A DNA stretch of 64,000 nt from Rhodospirillaceae bacterium (GCA_018666155.1 JABJAH010000039.1:1-64000), one strand, 5' to 3'; positions 42,589 to 55,351 are shown, counted from the stretch's first letter. Translations and numbers: made by a program. The notes: a model not told the origin generated them from the sequence alone.

Positions 42589-45500
42589 CTACTCGGCAGG
42601 TTGATTCACCAACCCAGCTTTTTGCGACCGCCGATGTGCAAGCTTGGCCTGGACGTCCGTTCGAAGTTTTAATGCACAGGGCGTCACAACTAGCGTCAAC
42701 ACCGTCGCAAACGTCAGTCCGCAGACGATCGCAATGGAAAGCTGTTGCCACCATTGCAGGGACGGCGCCCCAATGTGAACCGCTCGTTGTACAAAATCGA
42801 CGTTGATTTGGAACATCATCGGCATCAGCCCGAGGACTGTGGTGACCGTTGTTAGGAGTACGGGCCGTAAGCGCTGAACCCCGGTCTGCATGATGGCTTG
42901 AACGGGGTCTGTATAGTTCTTCTTGAGCCTGTCGTATGTATCGATCAACACGATGTTGTTGTTGACGACGATACCAGCAAGCGAAATGACACCGACACCG
43001 GACATAATGATGCCGAATGGCTGCTGGAAGACCAAAAGCCCCAGGAATACCCCGATGGTCGACATGATCACCGCACTTAAGATGAGGAAAGCGGAGTAGA
43101 AGCTGTTGAATTGGGTGACAAGGATCACGCCCATGAGAAACAAAGCGACGATAAAGGCCCGTTGTAGGAATGCAGCTGATTCTTGCTGCTCCTCATCTTC
43201 ACCTTTGAATTCCCATCTAACCTCAGGATTCCATGCCTCGTTTTCTTTGAGCCATTGTTCAACCAACCGCACCCTTTGATCTGGCAGAATGCCGTCTTCG
43301 ACACTCGCGATAACAGAGATGACTCGACGGCTGTCGATCCGGTTGATCTCACCGGAGTCCTGCTTGGCGACCCGTTTTACAAAACTGGATATGGGTACTT
43401 GTCCAGCTGGCGTCGTAACCCGAATTTCGTCCAATTCATCTAGGGTTCGATACTCTTCTGGGAAGCGTACAACGATATCGATTTCATCGTCGGCGTCGTC
43501 GGGGCGGTAATCCGAGAGCTTCAGACCTTCGGTGACCAACTGGACCATGTCCCCGATTCCGCCAATATCGACGCCGAATTTCGCCGCCTGGGCGCGATCG
43601 ACTTCCAGTTCCCACTCGATGCCGGGCAGGGGAAGAGTGTCCTCAATGTCTACAAATCCACCAAGACGAGACAGTTCTGCTCGAACCATCGCGACATGTT
43701 CTGCTAAGACATCAAAGTCCTGTCCCATGAGGTTGAGGTGAAACTGCTTGCCCGTCGGCGGGCCCATTTTTTCTTCCCAAATCTCAACTTTGACACCGGC
43801 AAGGTCCGCTAAACGCTCCCGCATATCTGCGACGACTTCCGCGGAGGTGCGGCGGTTTTCCCAATTTTTGTATTCAAATTGTACCGCGCCAACGATGTCA
43901 GCAGATCCACCGTCACGATAGCGCGCGCCTGCGGCCGATCGGGCATACACAGTGCTGAACTCTGGTAGGTCGAAGATACGCTCTTCAACTTGGCGCGTAA
44001 GCCGGTCCTTATCGTCGACCGACAAGTTGCCTCGGGCGTGTACGTAAACTGCACCGCGTTCCGGCTCGGAGTCCGGCATAAACTCGACACCCTTGCCAAA
44101 GCTCCAATAGAGAACTTGTGCGGAAACGAGGAGTGCTAGAGCACCCAGGAGGACCGTGCCCGAGTTGTTCAAGGCTCGTTTCAGAATTCGGGCATACGCG
44201 CCGGTTAGCCCGGGGAGTGTGGTCATGTCACCGCCGTGGCCGGCTGCCATGGCGCGCATGATTTCAGGATTGCCAATGCCGGGCCGTCCAAAACGGGAAC
44301 CCAGTGTTGGCACGAAGATCAAAGCCATTAGGAGCGATGCTGACAGGGTCGCGATCAACGTAATCGGCATGTATTTCATGAACTCGCCGAACAGGCCTGT
44401 CCAAAAGAGCAGCGGTGTGAAGGCCGCTAATGTTGTTGCTGTTGATGCGGTCACTGGCCACGCCATGCGCTTAGCCGCGAGGCCGTACGCTTCCTTGCGG
44501 TCCATACCCTCGGTCATTTTGCGGTCAGCGTATTCAGTAACGACGATGGCGCCGTCAACGAGCATCCCGACCGACAGGATGAGACCAAACAAGACAACCA
44601 TGTTGATCGTCATGCCGGCGGTATACAGCACTAGAATACCCATCAAGAACGACCCTGGAATCGCGATGCCGACAAGCAGGCCGGTGCGCAAACCAAGGGC
44701 AGCGACGACAACGATCATCACCAGAAGAACAGCGGTCACGACGTTGTTCTGCAATTCGAACAACATGTCTCTGATCATTTTTGATTTGTCTTGGAAGTAG
44801 TTGACTTGAATGCCTGGCGGCCATGATTTCCGATCTTCTTCAACTATGGCTCTGACTATATCGACGGTCTCAAGGATGTTCTCTCCGACGCGCTTAGAAA
44901 CCTCTAGTGTGAGAGAAGATTGCCCGTTAACCCGCGCATAGCCATCTGCATCCTTGAAGGCTCTGCGCCCTTGAGCAACATCGCCAACGGTTATGGATGC
45001 GTCGCGATTGACGACCACAGGCAATTCTAGAACGTCTTCCACACCTTCAATGAGGCCAGGAACATTAATGGCGAAGCGTCCGGTTCCCGTGTCCAACTCA
45101 CCGGCAGCGACTACGGTGTTATTGCGTTTTAGAAAGTTGGTGAATTCGTTGGCGTCGATCCCGTATGACTTGAGGAGCGCTGGGTCGATAATGACCTCCA
45201 TCTGCTCCTCACGGTCCCCAGCAATATCCGCCTCAAGCACACTTGGGACGTCTTCAATTTTGTCCTTCAAGCGTTTTGCGATTGTAAATAGCGTTCTCTC
45301 AGGCACGTCACCGGAAAGGCTAACGGCAAGGATCGGCAGGAGGCTCATGTTGACTTCGTTGACCGTGGGTTCTTCTGCGGCTGCTGGCAGCTCAGCCTTG
45401 GCAACATCAACGGCTTCACGGACGTCTTGCAGTGCTTTGTCGACATCAAAGCCGGCTTCAAACTCAAGTGTGACGTTGGCGCCGTTGGGGTAAGACTGTC

Positions 45501-45747
45501 CCTTGATCTCTTTAACGCCTTCAACGGATCGCATTTCCCGTTCCATCGGGCGAACGAGTAAACGCTCTCCGTCTTCAGGTGAAATGCCACGGTAAACCAT
45601 GCTCACGTATATGGTTGGTACCGGGATGTCCGGCTCGGCCTCTTTAGGAATGTCGATAAAAGCGATGATCCCGGCGACAAGGATCATGGCTAGAAGGGAA
45701 AGAACCGTGCGAGAGCGACCGAGTGCCGCTTCTATAAGGGCGGTCAT
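42589..45747 (-). CDS. RND efflux permease (HAE1-like)
   Basis: The inner-membrane proton-driven pump subunit of a tripartite efflux system. At 1052 residues it has twelve membrane helices and two large periplasmic loops, as in AcrB. The N-terminus (SLLAMILVAGIIAFIDIPKEAEPDIPVP) and PNGANVTLEFEAGFDVDKAL are family-typical. In helix 4 the proton-relay region reads LVDGAIVV, with D398 followed by Gly rather than the AcrB double Asp. It overlaps the adaptor gene by ATGA (45744-45747). Substrate unknown. Confidence 0.93.
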   Translation of the reverse strand: MTALIEAALGRSRTVLSLLAMILVAGIIAFIDIPKEAEPDIPVPTIYVSMVYRGISPEDGERLLVRPMEREMRSVEGVKEIKGQSYPNGANVTLEFEAGFDVDKALQDVREAVDVAKAELPAAAEEPTVNEVNMSLLPILAVSLSGDVPERTLFTIAKRLKDKIEDVPSVLEADIAGDREEQMEVIIDPALLKSYGIDANEFTNFLKRNNTVVAAGELDTGTGRFAINVPGLIEGVEDVLELPVVVNRDASITVGDVAQGRRAFKDADGYARVNGQSSLTLEVSKRVGENILETVDIVRAIVEEDRKSWPPGIQVNYFQDKSKMIRDMLFELQNNVVTAVLLVMIVVVAALGLRTGLLVGIAIPGSFLMGILVLYTAGMTINMVVLFGLILSVGMLVDGAIVVTEYADRKMTEGMDRKEAYGLAAKRMAWPVTASTATTLAAFTPLLFWTGLFGEFMKYMPITLIATLSASLLMALIFVPTLGSRFGRPGIGNPEIMRAMAAGHGGDMTTLPGLTGAYARILKRALNNSGTVLLGALALLVSAQVLYWSFGKGVEFMPDSEPERGAVYVHARGNLSVDDKDRLTRQVEERIFDLPEFSTVYARSAAGARYRDGGSADIVGAVQFEYKNWENRRTSAEVVADMRERLADLAGVKVEIWEEKMGPPTGKQFHLNLMGQDFDVLAEHVAMVRAELSRLGGFVDIEDTLPLPGIEWELEVDRAQAAKFGVDIGGIGDMVQLVTEGLKLSDYRPDDADDEIDIVVRFPEEYRTLDELDEIRVTTPAGQVPISSFVKRVAKQDSGEINRIDSRRVISVIASVEDGILPDQRVRLVEQWLKENEAWNPEVRWEFKGEDEEQQESAAFLQRAFIVALFLMGVILVTQFNSFYSAFLILSAVIMSTIGVFLGLLVFQQPFGIIMSGVGVISLAGIVVNNNIVLIDTYDRLKKNYTDPVQAIMQTGVQRLRPVLLTTVTTVLGLMPMMFQINVDFVQRAVHIGAPSLQWWQQLSIAIVCGLTFATVLTLVVTPCALKLRTDVQAKLAHRRSQKAGLVNQPAE

Positions 45748-46901
45748 TCTTGATCTCCACCGCTCTGCGCTAGCCGTGTTCGGTCTGGTCCTGAAAGTGG
45801 CGCACTACTCACTGGATCGACAACGCTGGGGTCGATCATCACCGGGTCTACCTTTTGGCCCACGGTGACGAATTCCTGACCAACGGTTATGACGTCTACA
45901 GATGAGGGCAAGCCGGTCAACCAGACACTGTCTGCCGAAGCCGATGAGGTGGTGACCTCGGCAAAAAGAACCCGGCCGTCGGAATCGACCAGCTTTACGC
46001 CTACGGCACCGCTGTCATCGAGAGTCAGAGCCGCTGGTGGCACGCTGTGGGCCATCACCTCTTGGGCAGGCAACCGCAGCGTGGCGGTCATGCCGTCGAT
46101 AATAGCGCGCTCTGGATTAGGAACAGAAATTTCGACAGAGAACGTCCGCGTTTCCGGTGAGGCGATACTGGAAACAAAGGTGATCTCTCCTTCAATACTG
46201 CGGCCATCGATTAGATCGGCCCTGGCCATTGTTCCTGGGTGAACCTCACCAACGGCGAGTTCGGCAAGCTCGCCGATGACCAGGATGGGATCAAGGTCGA
46301 CCATGTCGGCGATATCGTCACCGAGGCGAAGGTAATCGCCGACTTCAGCATGGTTGCGATTAAAGACACCATCAAAAGGCGCGCGAACTGTCGTACGCGC
46401 GAGTTCCAGCTCAGCCGCCTGTAGGTCTGCTCGAGCTGATTCCAATTCTGCCTTGGCGTTGGCTAGTGAGACCTCAGACGTAAAGGATTTCTTGGACAGG
46501 TTTTCAGAAGCGCTGAACTCCATCTTCCGTTTGGTGAGTAACGCTTGTGTCTTGGTTAACAGCGCCTTGCGATCCTCAATCGAGAACCGGATTAACGGGT
46601 CGCCCTGTTCCACGATGGTGCCCCGCGGCACAACGAGTTCAATGACGGTCCCTTCAATTTCAGAGCGCATTGTGATTTGGCGGGACGCCTCTGTTCGCCC
46701 TGCGACTCTAATTTCCCGGATTCTCGGAACCGCGCGCGAACGAATGACCTGAACCCTCTGAAGGCCCTCTGGCTTGTTCAAGCTTGCCTGTTCAGCTGCG
46801 GATAGCTCGACTACTTTTTCGCTCGTAAAAATGGCTCCAGAAGCAACCCAAAGGGCTGCTGCCGCTGCGATCGAGCCTGCGATGAGGTATGATCTGTTCA
46901 T
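45744..46901 (-). CDS. RND efflux periplasmic adaptor subunit
   Basis: A 385-residue membrane-fusion protein joining the RND pump to an outer-membrane channel. A signal/anchor helix (about 5-24) precedes a biotinyl-lipoyl-like domain (QITMRSEIEGTVIELVVPRG), an alpha-hairpin (about 110-165), the second lipoyl half (TVRAPFDGVFNRNHAEVGDY) and beta-barrel parts. No lipobox Cys is seen. It overlaps both neighbours by ATGA, at 46898-46901 with padR and 45744-45747 with the permease. The outer-membrane channel is not encoded here. Confidence 0.9.
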   Translation of the reverse strand: MNRSYLIAGSIAAAAALWVASGAIFTSEKVVELSAAEQASLNKPEGLQRVQVIRSRAVPRIREIRVAGRTEASRQITMRSEIEGTVIELVVPRGTIVEQGDPLIRFSIEDRKALLTKTQALLTKRKMEFSASENLSKKSFTSEVSLANAKAELESARADLQAAELELARTTVRAPFDGVFNRNHAEVGDYLRLGDDIADMVDLDPILVIGELAELAVGEVHPGTMARADLIDGRSIEGEITFVSSIASPETRTFSVEISVPNPERAIIDGMTATLRLPAQEVMAHSVPPAALTLDDSGAVGVKLVDSDGRVLFAEVTTSSASADSVWLTGLPSSVDVITVGQEFVTVGQKVDPVMIDPSVVDPVSSAPLSGPDRTRLAQSGGDQE

Positions 46902-47551
46902 TGTACACCCCCAGCCGTTGCAATGTGTTCACCTGGCTGGTGTGCGTGGTCTGTTGCCGGTGTTGTCTCGTCGACAAGGTCAGCGCGATGAGTTCGCAGA
47001 TATTCAAGTGCTGTTTCGTACATGGTAATTCCAAAATTATGCACAAAGCGCCTCACGGGCGGCAGTGTGTCGTCGTCGCAGTCATCGATGGCTGCAAGCC
47101 TGTCTTCGTAGTCGGCGATATAGCGGTCTATCAGGTCCAACACGGCCGTGCGGGGTAGGTGGTCCCCAAACGACAAAATGAACAGCATTTCCGAGCGCAT
47201 CTTGTCTGGTGCCGGTGTTGTCGAAAGGGCTTCCAGGAATGCAACGCGTCCAGCTGGTGTAATGCTATAAACTTTCTTGTCTGGCCGCCCGCTTTGTTCA
47301 GCAACGCAGCATGTCGCCCATTCCCGATCTAGCAAGACTGTTAAGGCCGGATAGATGGAGCCAAAGCTAACATCGTAGATGGCGCTGAACGGACCACCTT
47401 CAAAGAGCTTACGAATTTCATAGCCCGAGGCCTCGCTGTGCATGAGCGCGCCAAGGCAGAGTGTTTTTGCGTCCACGTCCGACCTCTTTTTGGGTTGCGA
47501 GGTTGTTTTAGGTGCAACCATTGATGAGCCCGGTTTGTATCGGTCTGACAT
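46898..47551 (-). CDS. PadR-family transcriptional regulator
   Basis: A 217-residue dimeric winged-helix repressor type. The N-terminal domain (about 28-105; LCLGALMHSEASGYEIRKLF, VSFGSIYPALTVLLDREWA, KKVYSITPAGRVAFLEAL) is PadR, and a C-terminal helical dimerisation domain follows. It is the first gene of the padR-adaptor-permease operon with ATGA overlaps, so it probably represses its own operon in response to an effluxed compound. The ATG at 47551 lies inside a perfect palindrome; an ATG at 47521 would give a 207-residue protein with that site upstream. Confidence 0.88.
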   Translation of the reverse strand: MSDRYKPGSSMVAPKTTSQPKKRSDVDAKTLCLGALMHSEASGYEIRKLFEGGPFSAIYDVSFGSIYPALTVLLDREWATCCVAEQSGRPDKKVYSITPAGRVAFLEALSTTPAPDKMRSEMLFILSFGDHLPRTAVLDLIDRYIADYEDRLAAIDDCDDDTLPPVRRFVHNFGITMYETALEYLRTHRADLVDETTPATDHAHQPGEHIATAGGVQ

Positions 47552-47558
47552 ATGTCAG
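47545..47558. promoter_or_regulatory. Palindrome at the padR start, candidate operator
   Basis: CTGACATATGTCAG is a perfect 14-base palindrome overlapping the first ATG of padR. It has the dyad-symmetry form expected of an autoregulatory PadR site. The function is inferred from position and symmetry. Confidence 0.5.
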
Positions 47559-47652
47559 GTCAATATACAATTGGTCTATGGCTGCCATGCGTGGGGTGAA
47601 TGGCAGCTCTATAAAACATCATAAAAACAATAGTTTATGCGGGGCTATAGCC

Positions 47653-49806
47653 CTAACGTCGGCGTGGTTTTTGCCGCTGTCGTACGGCCCGGCCTTTCGC
47701 TTTACGGCCAGGTTCCGGCACTCGGCTGCGTTTTTCGTCCGCCTCAGCCGTCGGCCCAGATAGGGCATCTGGTGCCATTTCTAGTTCCAGGTCTTCCAGC
47801 CGCCGAATTTCATCCCGCATTCTGGCGGCATCTTCGAACTCTAAGTCCGCGGCGGCGTTATGCATTTTCTTCTCAAGGTCAACGATAACGGCACGCAGGT
47901 TATGGCCCAGAAGCTCAGTTTCCTCGGCAAGCCCGGTGTTGACCGTTACCCGATCTTGCTCATAAACGCTTTCCAATAGATCAGCGATGTCCTTGCGGAT
48001 TCCTTCGGGTGTTATGCCATTCGCCACGTTAAAGGCCTGTTGTCGTTCGCGGCGGCGGTTGGTTTCACTGATCGCTTTTTCCAAACTAGCGGTCATATTG
48101 TTGGCATACAGGATGACTTTACCGTCGATATTGCGCGCCGCGCGCCCAATGGTCTGAATCAATGACCGGGCGGATCGCAAGAACCCTTCTTTATCTGCGT
48201 CGAGAATGGCAACCAAACTACATTCGGGAATGTCCAACCCTTCGCGCAGCAGGTTAATCCCGACCAGGACATCGAACACACCAAGCCGAAGATCGCGAAT
48301 AATCTCGATACGCTCGAGAGTGTCGATATCCGAATGCAAGTAGCGTACACGCACACCTTGCTCCGTCAGGTATTCGGTTAGGTCCTCGGCCATACGTTTG
48401 GTCAGCGTTGTGACTAGGGCGCGCATACCCTTGGCTGCCACGTCGCGCACTTCGGCCAGTAGGTCGTCGACCTGACTGTCAGCGGGTCGGATGTGACACA
48501 CCGGGTCAATTAAGCCAGTGGGGCGAATGATCTGCTCGACAAAAGCGCCGCCCGTGCGTTCCATTTCCCAATCGCCGGGTGTGGCCGATACGAACACGGT
48601 TTGTGGACGCATCGACTCCCATTCCTCGAATTTTAGGGGCCGATTGTCGCGGCAGGACGGCAACCTGAAGCCGAAGTTAGAAAGTGTTGATTTGCGCTGA
48701 AAGTCGCCTCGGTACATGCCTCCGATCTGCGGAACCGTGACGTGACTCTCATCAACGAATAAAAGGGCGTCTTCGGGAATGTACTCAAACAATGTTGGCG
48801 GCGGCTCGCCCGGTGCTCGGCCGGTCAGAAACCGCGAATAGTTTTCGATTCCCTTGCAGTGCCCAGTAGTCTCCATCATTTCCAAATCGAACATCGTGCG
48901 CTGTTCGAGGCGTTGCGCTTCAAGCAGCTTGCCTTCGTCGTGGAATACGGTTAGTTGCGACTTAAGCTCTGTTTTGATGCTTTTTACCGCCTGGGAGAGC
49001 GCCGGGCGTGGCGTCACGTAATGGCTACTTGGATAAACCGTGATTCTTTGCAGGGCTGCCGTTTTTTCACCGGTTAGAGGGTCGAACTCATGAATGGATT
49101 CGACCTCATCGCCGAATAGCGAAAGACGCCAAGCCCGGTCAGCATAGTGAGCGGGGAATATTTCGACGGCATCTCCGCGGACACGAAAGGTGCCTCGAAC
49201 AAAGGACATGTCATTGCGTTTGTATTGCAACGCGACCAATCGCTTAATGAGCTCGGCTCTGGGAAACGCTTTGCCTTCTTCGATGACGAATGTCATGCGG
49301 GAATAGGCCTCAACAGAGCCGAGGCCGTAGAGGCAGGACACAGACGACACGATGATCACGTCGCGGCGTTCTAAGATCGATCGCGTGGCTGAATGCCGCA
49401 TCCGGTCAATTTGTTCGTTGATGCTGGCGTCTTTCTCGATATAGGTGTCGGTCCGTGCCACGTAGGCTTCTGGCTGGTAGTAATCGTAGTAGGACACGAA
49501 GTATTCGACTGCGTTGTCCGGAAAGAAGGACTTGAACTCTCCGTAAAGCTGAGCTGCGAGCGTCTTATTGGGCGCCAAGATCAGCGCAGGTCGACCAGTG
49601 CGCGCGATAATTTGCGCCATAGTGAAGGTTTTGCCCGAACCGGTGACACCGAGCAGCACTTGGTCACGTTCCTCAGCAAGAAGTCCTTTTTCAAGCTCCG
49701 CAATGGCGGTGGGTTGATCTCCGGCAGGCTCAAAATCGCTGACCAGCCGGAATTCGGCGGTCTCACTGGCTGCTGGCTTTTCGGGTATGGTGAGGGCGGT
49801 CGACAT
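47653..49806 (-). CDS. uvrB: UvrABC system protein B
   Basis: The damage-verifying helicase of nucleotide excision repair. At 717 residues it is slightly long because of a basic C-terminal tail ([23 protein letters not shown]), beyond the UvrC-binding UVR motif ([20 protein letters not shown]). Walker A is GVTGSGKT (53-60). The beta-hairpin lies near [20 protein letters not shown], and [17 protein letters not shown] and motif VI (QTIGRAARN) are present. It is divergent from the aminotransferase gene. No LexA box GTTC-N7-GTTC is visible upstream. Confidence 0.96.
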   Translation of the reverse strand: MSTALTIPEKPAASETAEFRLVSDFEPAGDQPTAIAELEKGLLAEERDQVLLGVTGSGKTFTMAQIIARTGRPALILAPNKTLAAQLYGEFKSFFPDNAVEYFVSYYDYYQPEAYVARTDTYIEKDASINEQIDRMRHSATRSILERRDVIIVSSVSCLYGLGSVEAYSRMTFVIEEGKAFPRAELIKRLVALQYKRNDMSFVRGTFRVRGDAVEIFPAHYADRAWRLSLFGDEVESIHEFDPLTGEKTAALQRITVYPSSHYVTPRPALSQAVKSIKTELKSQLTVFHDEGKLLEAQRLEQRTMFDLEMMETTGHCKGIENYSRFLTGRAPGEPPPTLFEYIPEDALLFVDESHVTVPQIGGMYRGDFQRKSTLSNFGFRLPSCRDNRPLKFEEWESMRPQTVFVSATPGDWEMERTGGAFVEQIIRPTGLIDPVCHIRPADSQVDDLLAEVRDVAAKGMRALVTTLTKRMAEDLTEYLTEQGVRVRYLHSDIDTLERIEIIRDLRLGVFDVLVGINLLREGLDIPECSLVAILDADKEGFLRSARSLIQTIGRAARNIDGKVILYANNMTASLEKAISETNRRRERQQAFNVANGITPEGIRKDIADLLESVYEQDRVTVNTGLAEETELLGHNLRAVIVDLEKKMHNAAADLEFEDAARMRDEIRRLEDLELEMAPDALSGPTAEADEKRSRVPEPGRKAKGRAVRQRQKPRRR

Positions 49807-49941
49807 GGCGCTAACATAGGGCCAGTTTCACGTGATCTCTAGTCGGGAAAAGTGACGATTTGGTCACGCCTGACATGTGAACGTGGTTGCGTCCTGACGC
49901 CCTTAGCAGTAGCTTCCGCGCCGCTTAATACTTTTCTTTAA

Positions 49942-51165
<1,224 letters not shown>

Positions 51166-51217
51166 GCACTGTGCTCAGCCCTATGCGACACTATTCTCAT
51201 CAACTTAGGGGGTCGTT

Positions 51218-52168
51218 ATGAAGCAGGGATTGATTGTTACCGTTGCGCTCATCTGTGTGGCGCTGGCGGGCTGGGTGCTGGTTGTTAGGTCGGGCGCCTT
51301 CAATCCAACCGACGAAGAGCTCATAGCGCGCTACACCGACGAACGGTCACGCTTTGTCTCCGTCGATGGCGTGCCAATGCATGTGGTTGAGGAAGGTGAG
51401 GGGCCTGTCTTCGTTCTCATCCATGGCCACCTGGGCAACACCAGGCAATGGGATGGTTGGGTGGAGGACCTCAAGAAAGATCATCGGGTCGTTCGGTTCG
51501 ATTATCCGCCGTTTGGTTTGTCGGGTCCGATTCCGAACGGTCAATATAGCTCTTCCATCGCATACCCCTTGATCGAAGGATTGCTGGAAGAGCTTGGCCA
51601 CGAGAAGTTTTACCTTGCCGGCACCTCGTCGGGCAGCATTCTTGCTTTGAGATATGCGGCAGACCACCCTGAGCGCGTTGAAAAACTTCTGTTGTCGACC
51701 GTGCCCGCCTATGCGCCTGGCGACCGGCTACCTCCGCCGTGGCGCTTTGCCGCTGTGATGTGGTTTAGCGATACCGTGCTCAAGGTTTGGCGGCCTCAGC
51801 TTTATTGGCACATGTTCATGGAGAACATATATGGTCAGGATGACCGGATCTTGCCGGAGATGGTGCGCCTGTACGCAGATCTAAACAATCGCACCGATTC
51901 CATCTCAAATGTTCGCAAGTTTATTTTTGCCAATTCCCGCAGCACATTCGATTTGGCAGAAGCCGCGGGCCGCATAACGATGCCGACTCTTATTCAATGG
52001 GCCGGGAAATCCCCGGTGCTGACGCCAGCCGGCCTCGATCGTGTTGCGCCAATGTTTACGGGTACCGAGGTTGAAGTGATCGAGTACCCCAGCCTGGGCC
52101 ACAAGCTTATGCTTGAGGATCCGGAGACAACCGTGAGAGACGCAAGGGCGTTTCTTGCCGCACCATAA
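51218..52168 (+). CDS. Alpha/beta hydrolase with atypical acid site
   Basis: A 316-residue membrane-anchored or exported hydrolase (N-terminal helix about 4-23). It has an oxyanion loop HG (69-70) and nucleophile elbow GTSSG (135-139, S137). The catalytic His is H295 (PSLGHKLML). The usual acid position, normally G-x-x-D before the last helix, reads WAGKSPVLTP, with S265 where Asp is expected. So the acid is missing or contributed elsewhere, and activity may be reduced. The ATG at 51218 has GGGGG upstream. It is convergent with the LysR gene. Confidence 0.82.
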   Translation: MKQGLIVTVALICVALAGWVLVVRSGAFNPTDEELIARYTDERSRFVSVDGVPMHVVEEGEGPVFVLIHGHLGNTRQWDGWVEDLKKDHRVVRFDYPPFGLSGPIPNGQYSSSIAYPLIEGLLEELGHEKFYLAGTSSGSILALRYAADHPERVEKLLLSTVPAYAPGDRLPPPWRFAAVMWFSDTVLKVWRPQLYWHMFMENIYGQDDRILPEMVRLYADLNNRTDSISNVRKFIFANSRSTFDLAEAAGRITMPTLIQWAGKSPVLTPAGLDRVAPMFTGTEVEVIEYPSLGHKLMLEDPETTVRDARAFLAAP

Positions 52169-52189
52169 AAAGCCCCGGGACCAAGCGAG

Positions 52190-53149
52190 CTAACTCGCCG
52201 TCTTCAATTCGTCTGCTTGGCGCGGGACAATCGTAAGCTGCGTTCTTGCCCGCGTGATTTCCTTGAGGAGGAAGTCGCGGAACACAGATACTCTCATCGA
52301 GTTGCGCAGTTCCTCGGGGTAGACGAAATAGGCATCAATCGGGGGACTGCTAAGCTCGGGGAGTATTTGAACCAACCCGCGGCCTTCACGATAGAAGTAC
52401 TCTGGAAGAGCGCCAATCCCAATCCCACTTTTTACCGCGCGGTAGACTCCATAGAGGCTGTTCACACGAAGGACCGGCTTAATCTCGCCAACGGTTTCTT
52501 CGACTTTCTCGAAGTGCCAATTAACCTCTTCAAATGGCAAAGCGCTGCCCCCGAAAACCACCAACTTGTGATCCTTTAAATCCTCAACGCTTGTCGGCGT
52601 TCCATGTTCTTTTAGGTAGTCTGCGGATGCGAAAACATGGCCGAATAAGCTACCCAAATGGCGTTGAATTAAGTCGGGTTGTTTGGGTTCATTAAATCGG
52701 ATCGCGACATCGCCTTCGCGCATCGCCAAATCAAGCTCACGGTCATCAAGTCTCAGGGTTACGTCGATGCCAGGGTAATCGTTGATGAACTGACGTAGGC
52801 GGCCAGTCAGAAATACCGAACCAAAAGCGACAGTTGTTGTCACCGTCAGTGGACCTTCGGCGACGTCTTTGGTTTCAGTGAGTTGGCTTTCGACGGTCGT
52901 TAGTTTCGCGAAGACGTCGTGTACGGTTTTATAGAGCAGATCCCCTTGCTCAGTCAGAATGAGACCGCGCGCGTGACGATGGAACAACATCACACCCAGT
53001 GAGGCTTCAAGAGCGCTGATTTGCCGGCTTACGGCGGACTGACTTAGGTTTAGCGTTTCGCTTGCATGGGTAAAGCTGCCGGCTTCAGCAACGGCGTGGA
53101 ACACACGCAATTTATCCCAGTCGAGTTTACTGTTGCCACGGGATGGCAT
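52190..53149 (-). CDS. LysR-family transcriptional regulator
   Basis: A 319-residue LTTR: an N-terminal winged helix-turn-helix (LRVFHAVAEAGSFTHASETLNLSQSAVSRQISALEASLG) and a C-terminal effector-binding domain with the GPLTVTTTVAFGSVFLTGRL opening. The sensed ligand is unknown. It lies between convergent alpha/beta hydrolase and trxB on the same strand, with 46 bp before trxB. No divergent target gene is adjacent. The ending LKTAS is ordinary. Confidence 0.92.
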   Translation of the reverse strand: MPSRGNSKLDWDKLRVFHAVAEAGSFTHASETLNLSQSAVSRQISALEASLGVMLFHRHARGLILTEQGDLLYKTVHDVFAKLTTVESQLTETKDVAEGPLTVTTTVAFGSVFLTGRLRQFINDYPGIDVTLRLDDRELDLAMREGDVAIRFNEPKQPDLIQRHLGSLFGHVFASADYLKEHGTPTSVEDLKDHKLVVFGGSALPFEEVNWHFEKVEETVGEIKPVLRVNSLYGVYRAVKSGIGIGALPEYFYREGRGLVQILPELSSPPIDAYFVYPEELRNSMRVSVFRDFLLKEITRARTQLTIVPRQADELKTAS

Positions 53150-53195
53150 TGGTCTTTCCTCCGATTGACACGGTTACGTGTCATGAAATGCGTGT

Positions 53196-54170
<975 letters not shown>

Positions 54171-54361
54171 TTACCTTTTGAGCCGGTAACATAGGTCCGG
54201 GCCGGAGGGGTTACAACACGCATTTGATCCCTTTTGACTAGGCTGAGGGGATATCAAAGCCGTAGTTCAGCCCGACAATTTCGGTCGCAATTTTTCTTAA
54301 ACGTGTAATATTATTGCGCCTATGGGGAATAGAACCGGACTCGATAACCGGCGGAGAGATC

Positions 54362-54856
54362 ATGCAGCGCGTTAAACTTGACCGTATCGATCGTCAGATT
54401 CTGAGCGATCTGCAGAATGAAGGACGGATGACCAATGTTGACCTGGCAAAGCGGGCTGGGATTTCAGCACCGCCCTGTCTCCGCAGGGTGCGGGCGCTAG
54501 AAGAAGCGGGCTTCATTAAGGGGTACCACGCAGACCTGGACTCAGTAGCTCTTGGGTTCAATGTGTCCGTTTTTGCTCATGTCGGTTTGAACAGTCAGGC
54601 CGAGGTCGACCTTCTTGCCTTTGAGCAAATGGTCGAAGAATGGCCAGAAGTGCGTGAATGCCACATGCTGGCCGGTGAAACAGATTTTCTTTTGAAGATC
54701 GTTGCACGCGACTGGGACGAGTATCAAAAATTTATCACGTCCAAATTAACCGCGGCTCCCAACGTCGCGCAGGTCAAGTCGGCACTTGCCATACGCAGTT
54801 CTAAGAGACTGTCGGGTGTACCGATTACGGTTAGGCCGGAGGATGACGAGGCGTAG
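54362..54856 (+). CDS. Lrp/AsnC-family transcriptional regulator
   Basis: From the ATG at 54362 (GGAGAG upstream) 164 residues. A winged helix-turn-helix (LDRIDRQILSDLQNEGRMTNVDLAKRAGISAPPCLRRVRALE) precedes a RAM/AsnC effector domain with GEFDFLLK-like VRECHMLAGETDFLLKIV. Such proteins respond to amino acids and often control amino-acid or trxB-like genes. It is divergent from trxB, so it may regulate it. A start at 54314 lacks support. Confidence 0.92.
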   Translation: MQRVKLDRIDRQILSDLQNEGRMTNVDLAKRAGISAPPCLRRVRALEEAGFIKGYHADLDSVALGFNVSVFAHVGLNSQAEVDLLAFEQMVEEWPEVRECHMLAGETDFLLKIVARDWDEYQKFITSKLTAAPNVAQVKSALAIRSSKRLSGVPITVRPEDDEA

Positions 54857-54877
54857 CGGCAGAGTCTTCAGCGTCGC

Positions 54878-55351
54878 TTACTTAAACTTAACGTTAAGAA
54901 CCTCGTAGCTCTTAATGCCGCCGGGCGCCTTCACTTCTGCCGTATCACCATTGGTCTTACCGATCAGCGCACGGGCAATGGGCGATTGAACGGAAATCAG
55001 TTTTTTGGCCAAGTCGGCCTCGTACGGCCCGACAATTTGATACGTCGTTTCTTCATCCGTATCCTCATCGACGACGGTAACAGTGGCACCAAACTTTATG
55101 TTCGACCCCGAAAGTTTTGAGACATCAATGACATCCGCGCGGCTGATGACGTCTTCAAGCTCCTGAATCCGACCTTCGATGAAGCTTTGGCGGTCTTTCG
55201 CAGCATGATATTCGGCATTCTCCGACAGGTCGCCATGTTCGCGCGCCTCGGATATCGCCTTGATAACTTCCCGGCGGTCCTTGGACTTGAGTTGCTTTAA
55301 TTCGTCTTGCAGCGGGGTCAAACCCCCAGCCGTCATCGGAACTTTTTCCAT
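54878..55351 (-). CDS. greA: Transcription elongation factor GreA
   Basis: Rescues backtracked RNA polymerase by stimulating transcript cleavage. The 157 residues have the N-terminal coiled coil ([42 protein letters not shown]) and the C-terminal FKBP-like domain ([33 protein letters not shown]). The GDLSENAEY tip is intact, including the catalytic D and E. It lies downstream of carB on the same strand, but a terminator separates the two. Confidence 0.96.
   Translation of the reverse strand: MEKVPMTAGGLTPLQDELKQLKSKDRREVIKAISEAREHGDLSENAEYHAAKDRQSFIEGRIQELEDVISRADVIDVSKLSGSNIKFGATVTVVDEDTDEETTYQIVGPYEADLAKKLISVQSPIARALIGKTNGDTAEVKAPGGIKSYEVLNVKFK

Noticed and set aside
49852-49867. Inverted repeat GTGAC-N6-GTCAC between uvrB and the aminotransferase
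   Set aside because: It is short, has no known cognate regulator and is not a LexA box; chance is likely.
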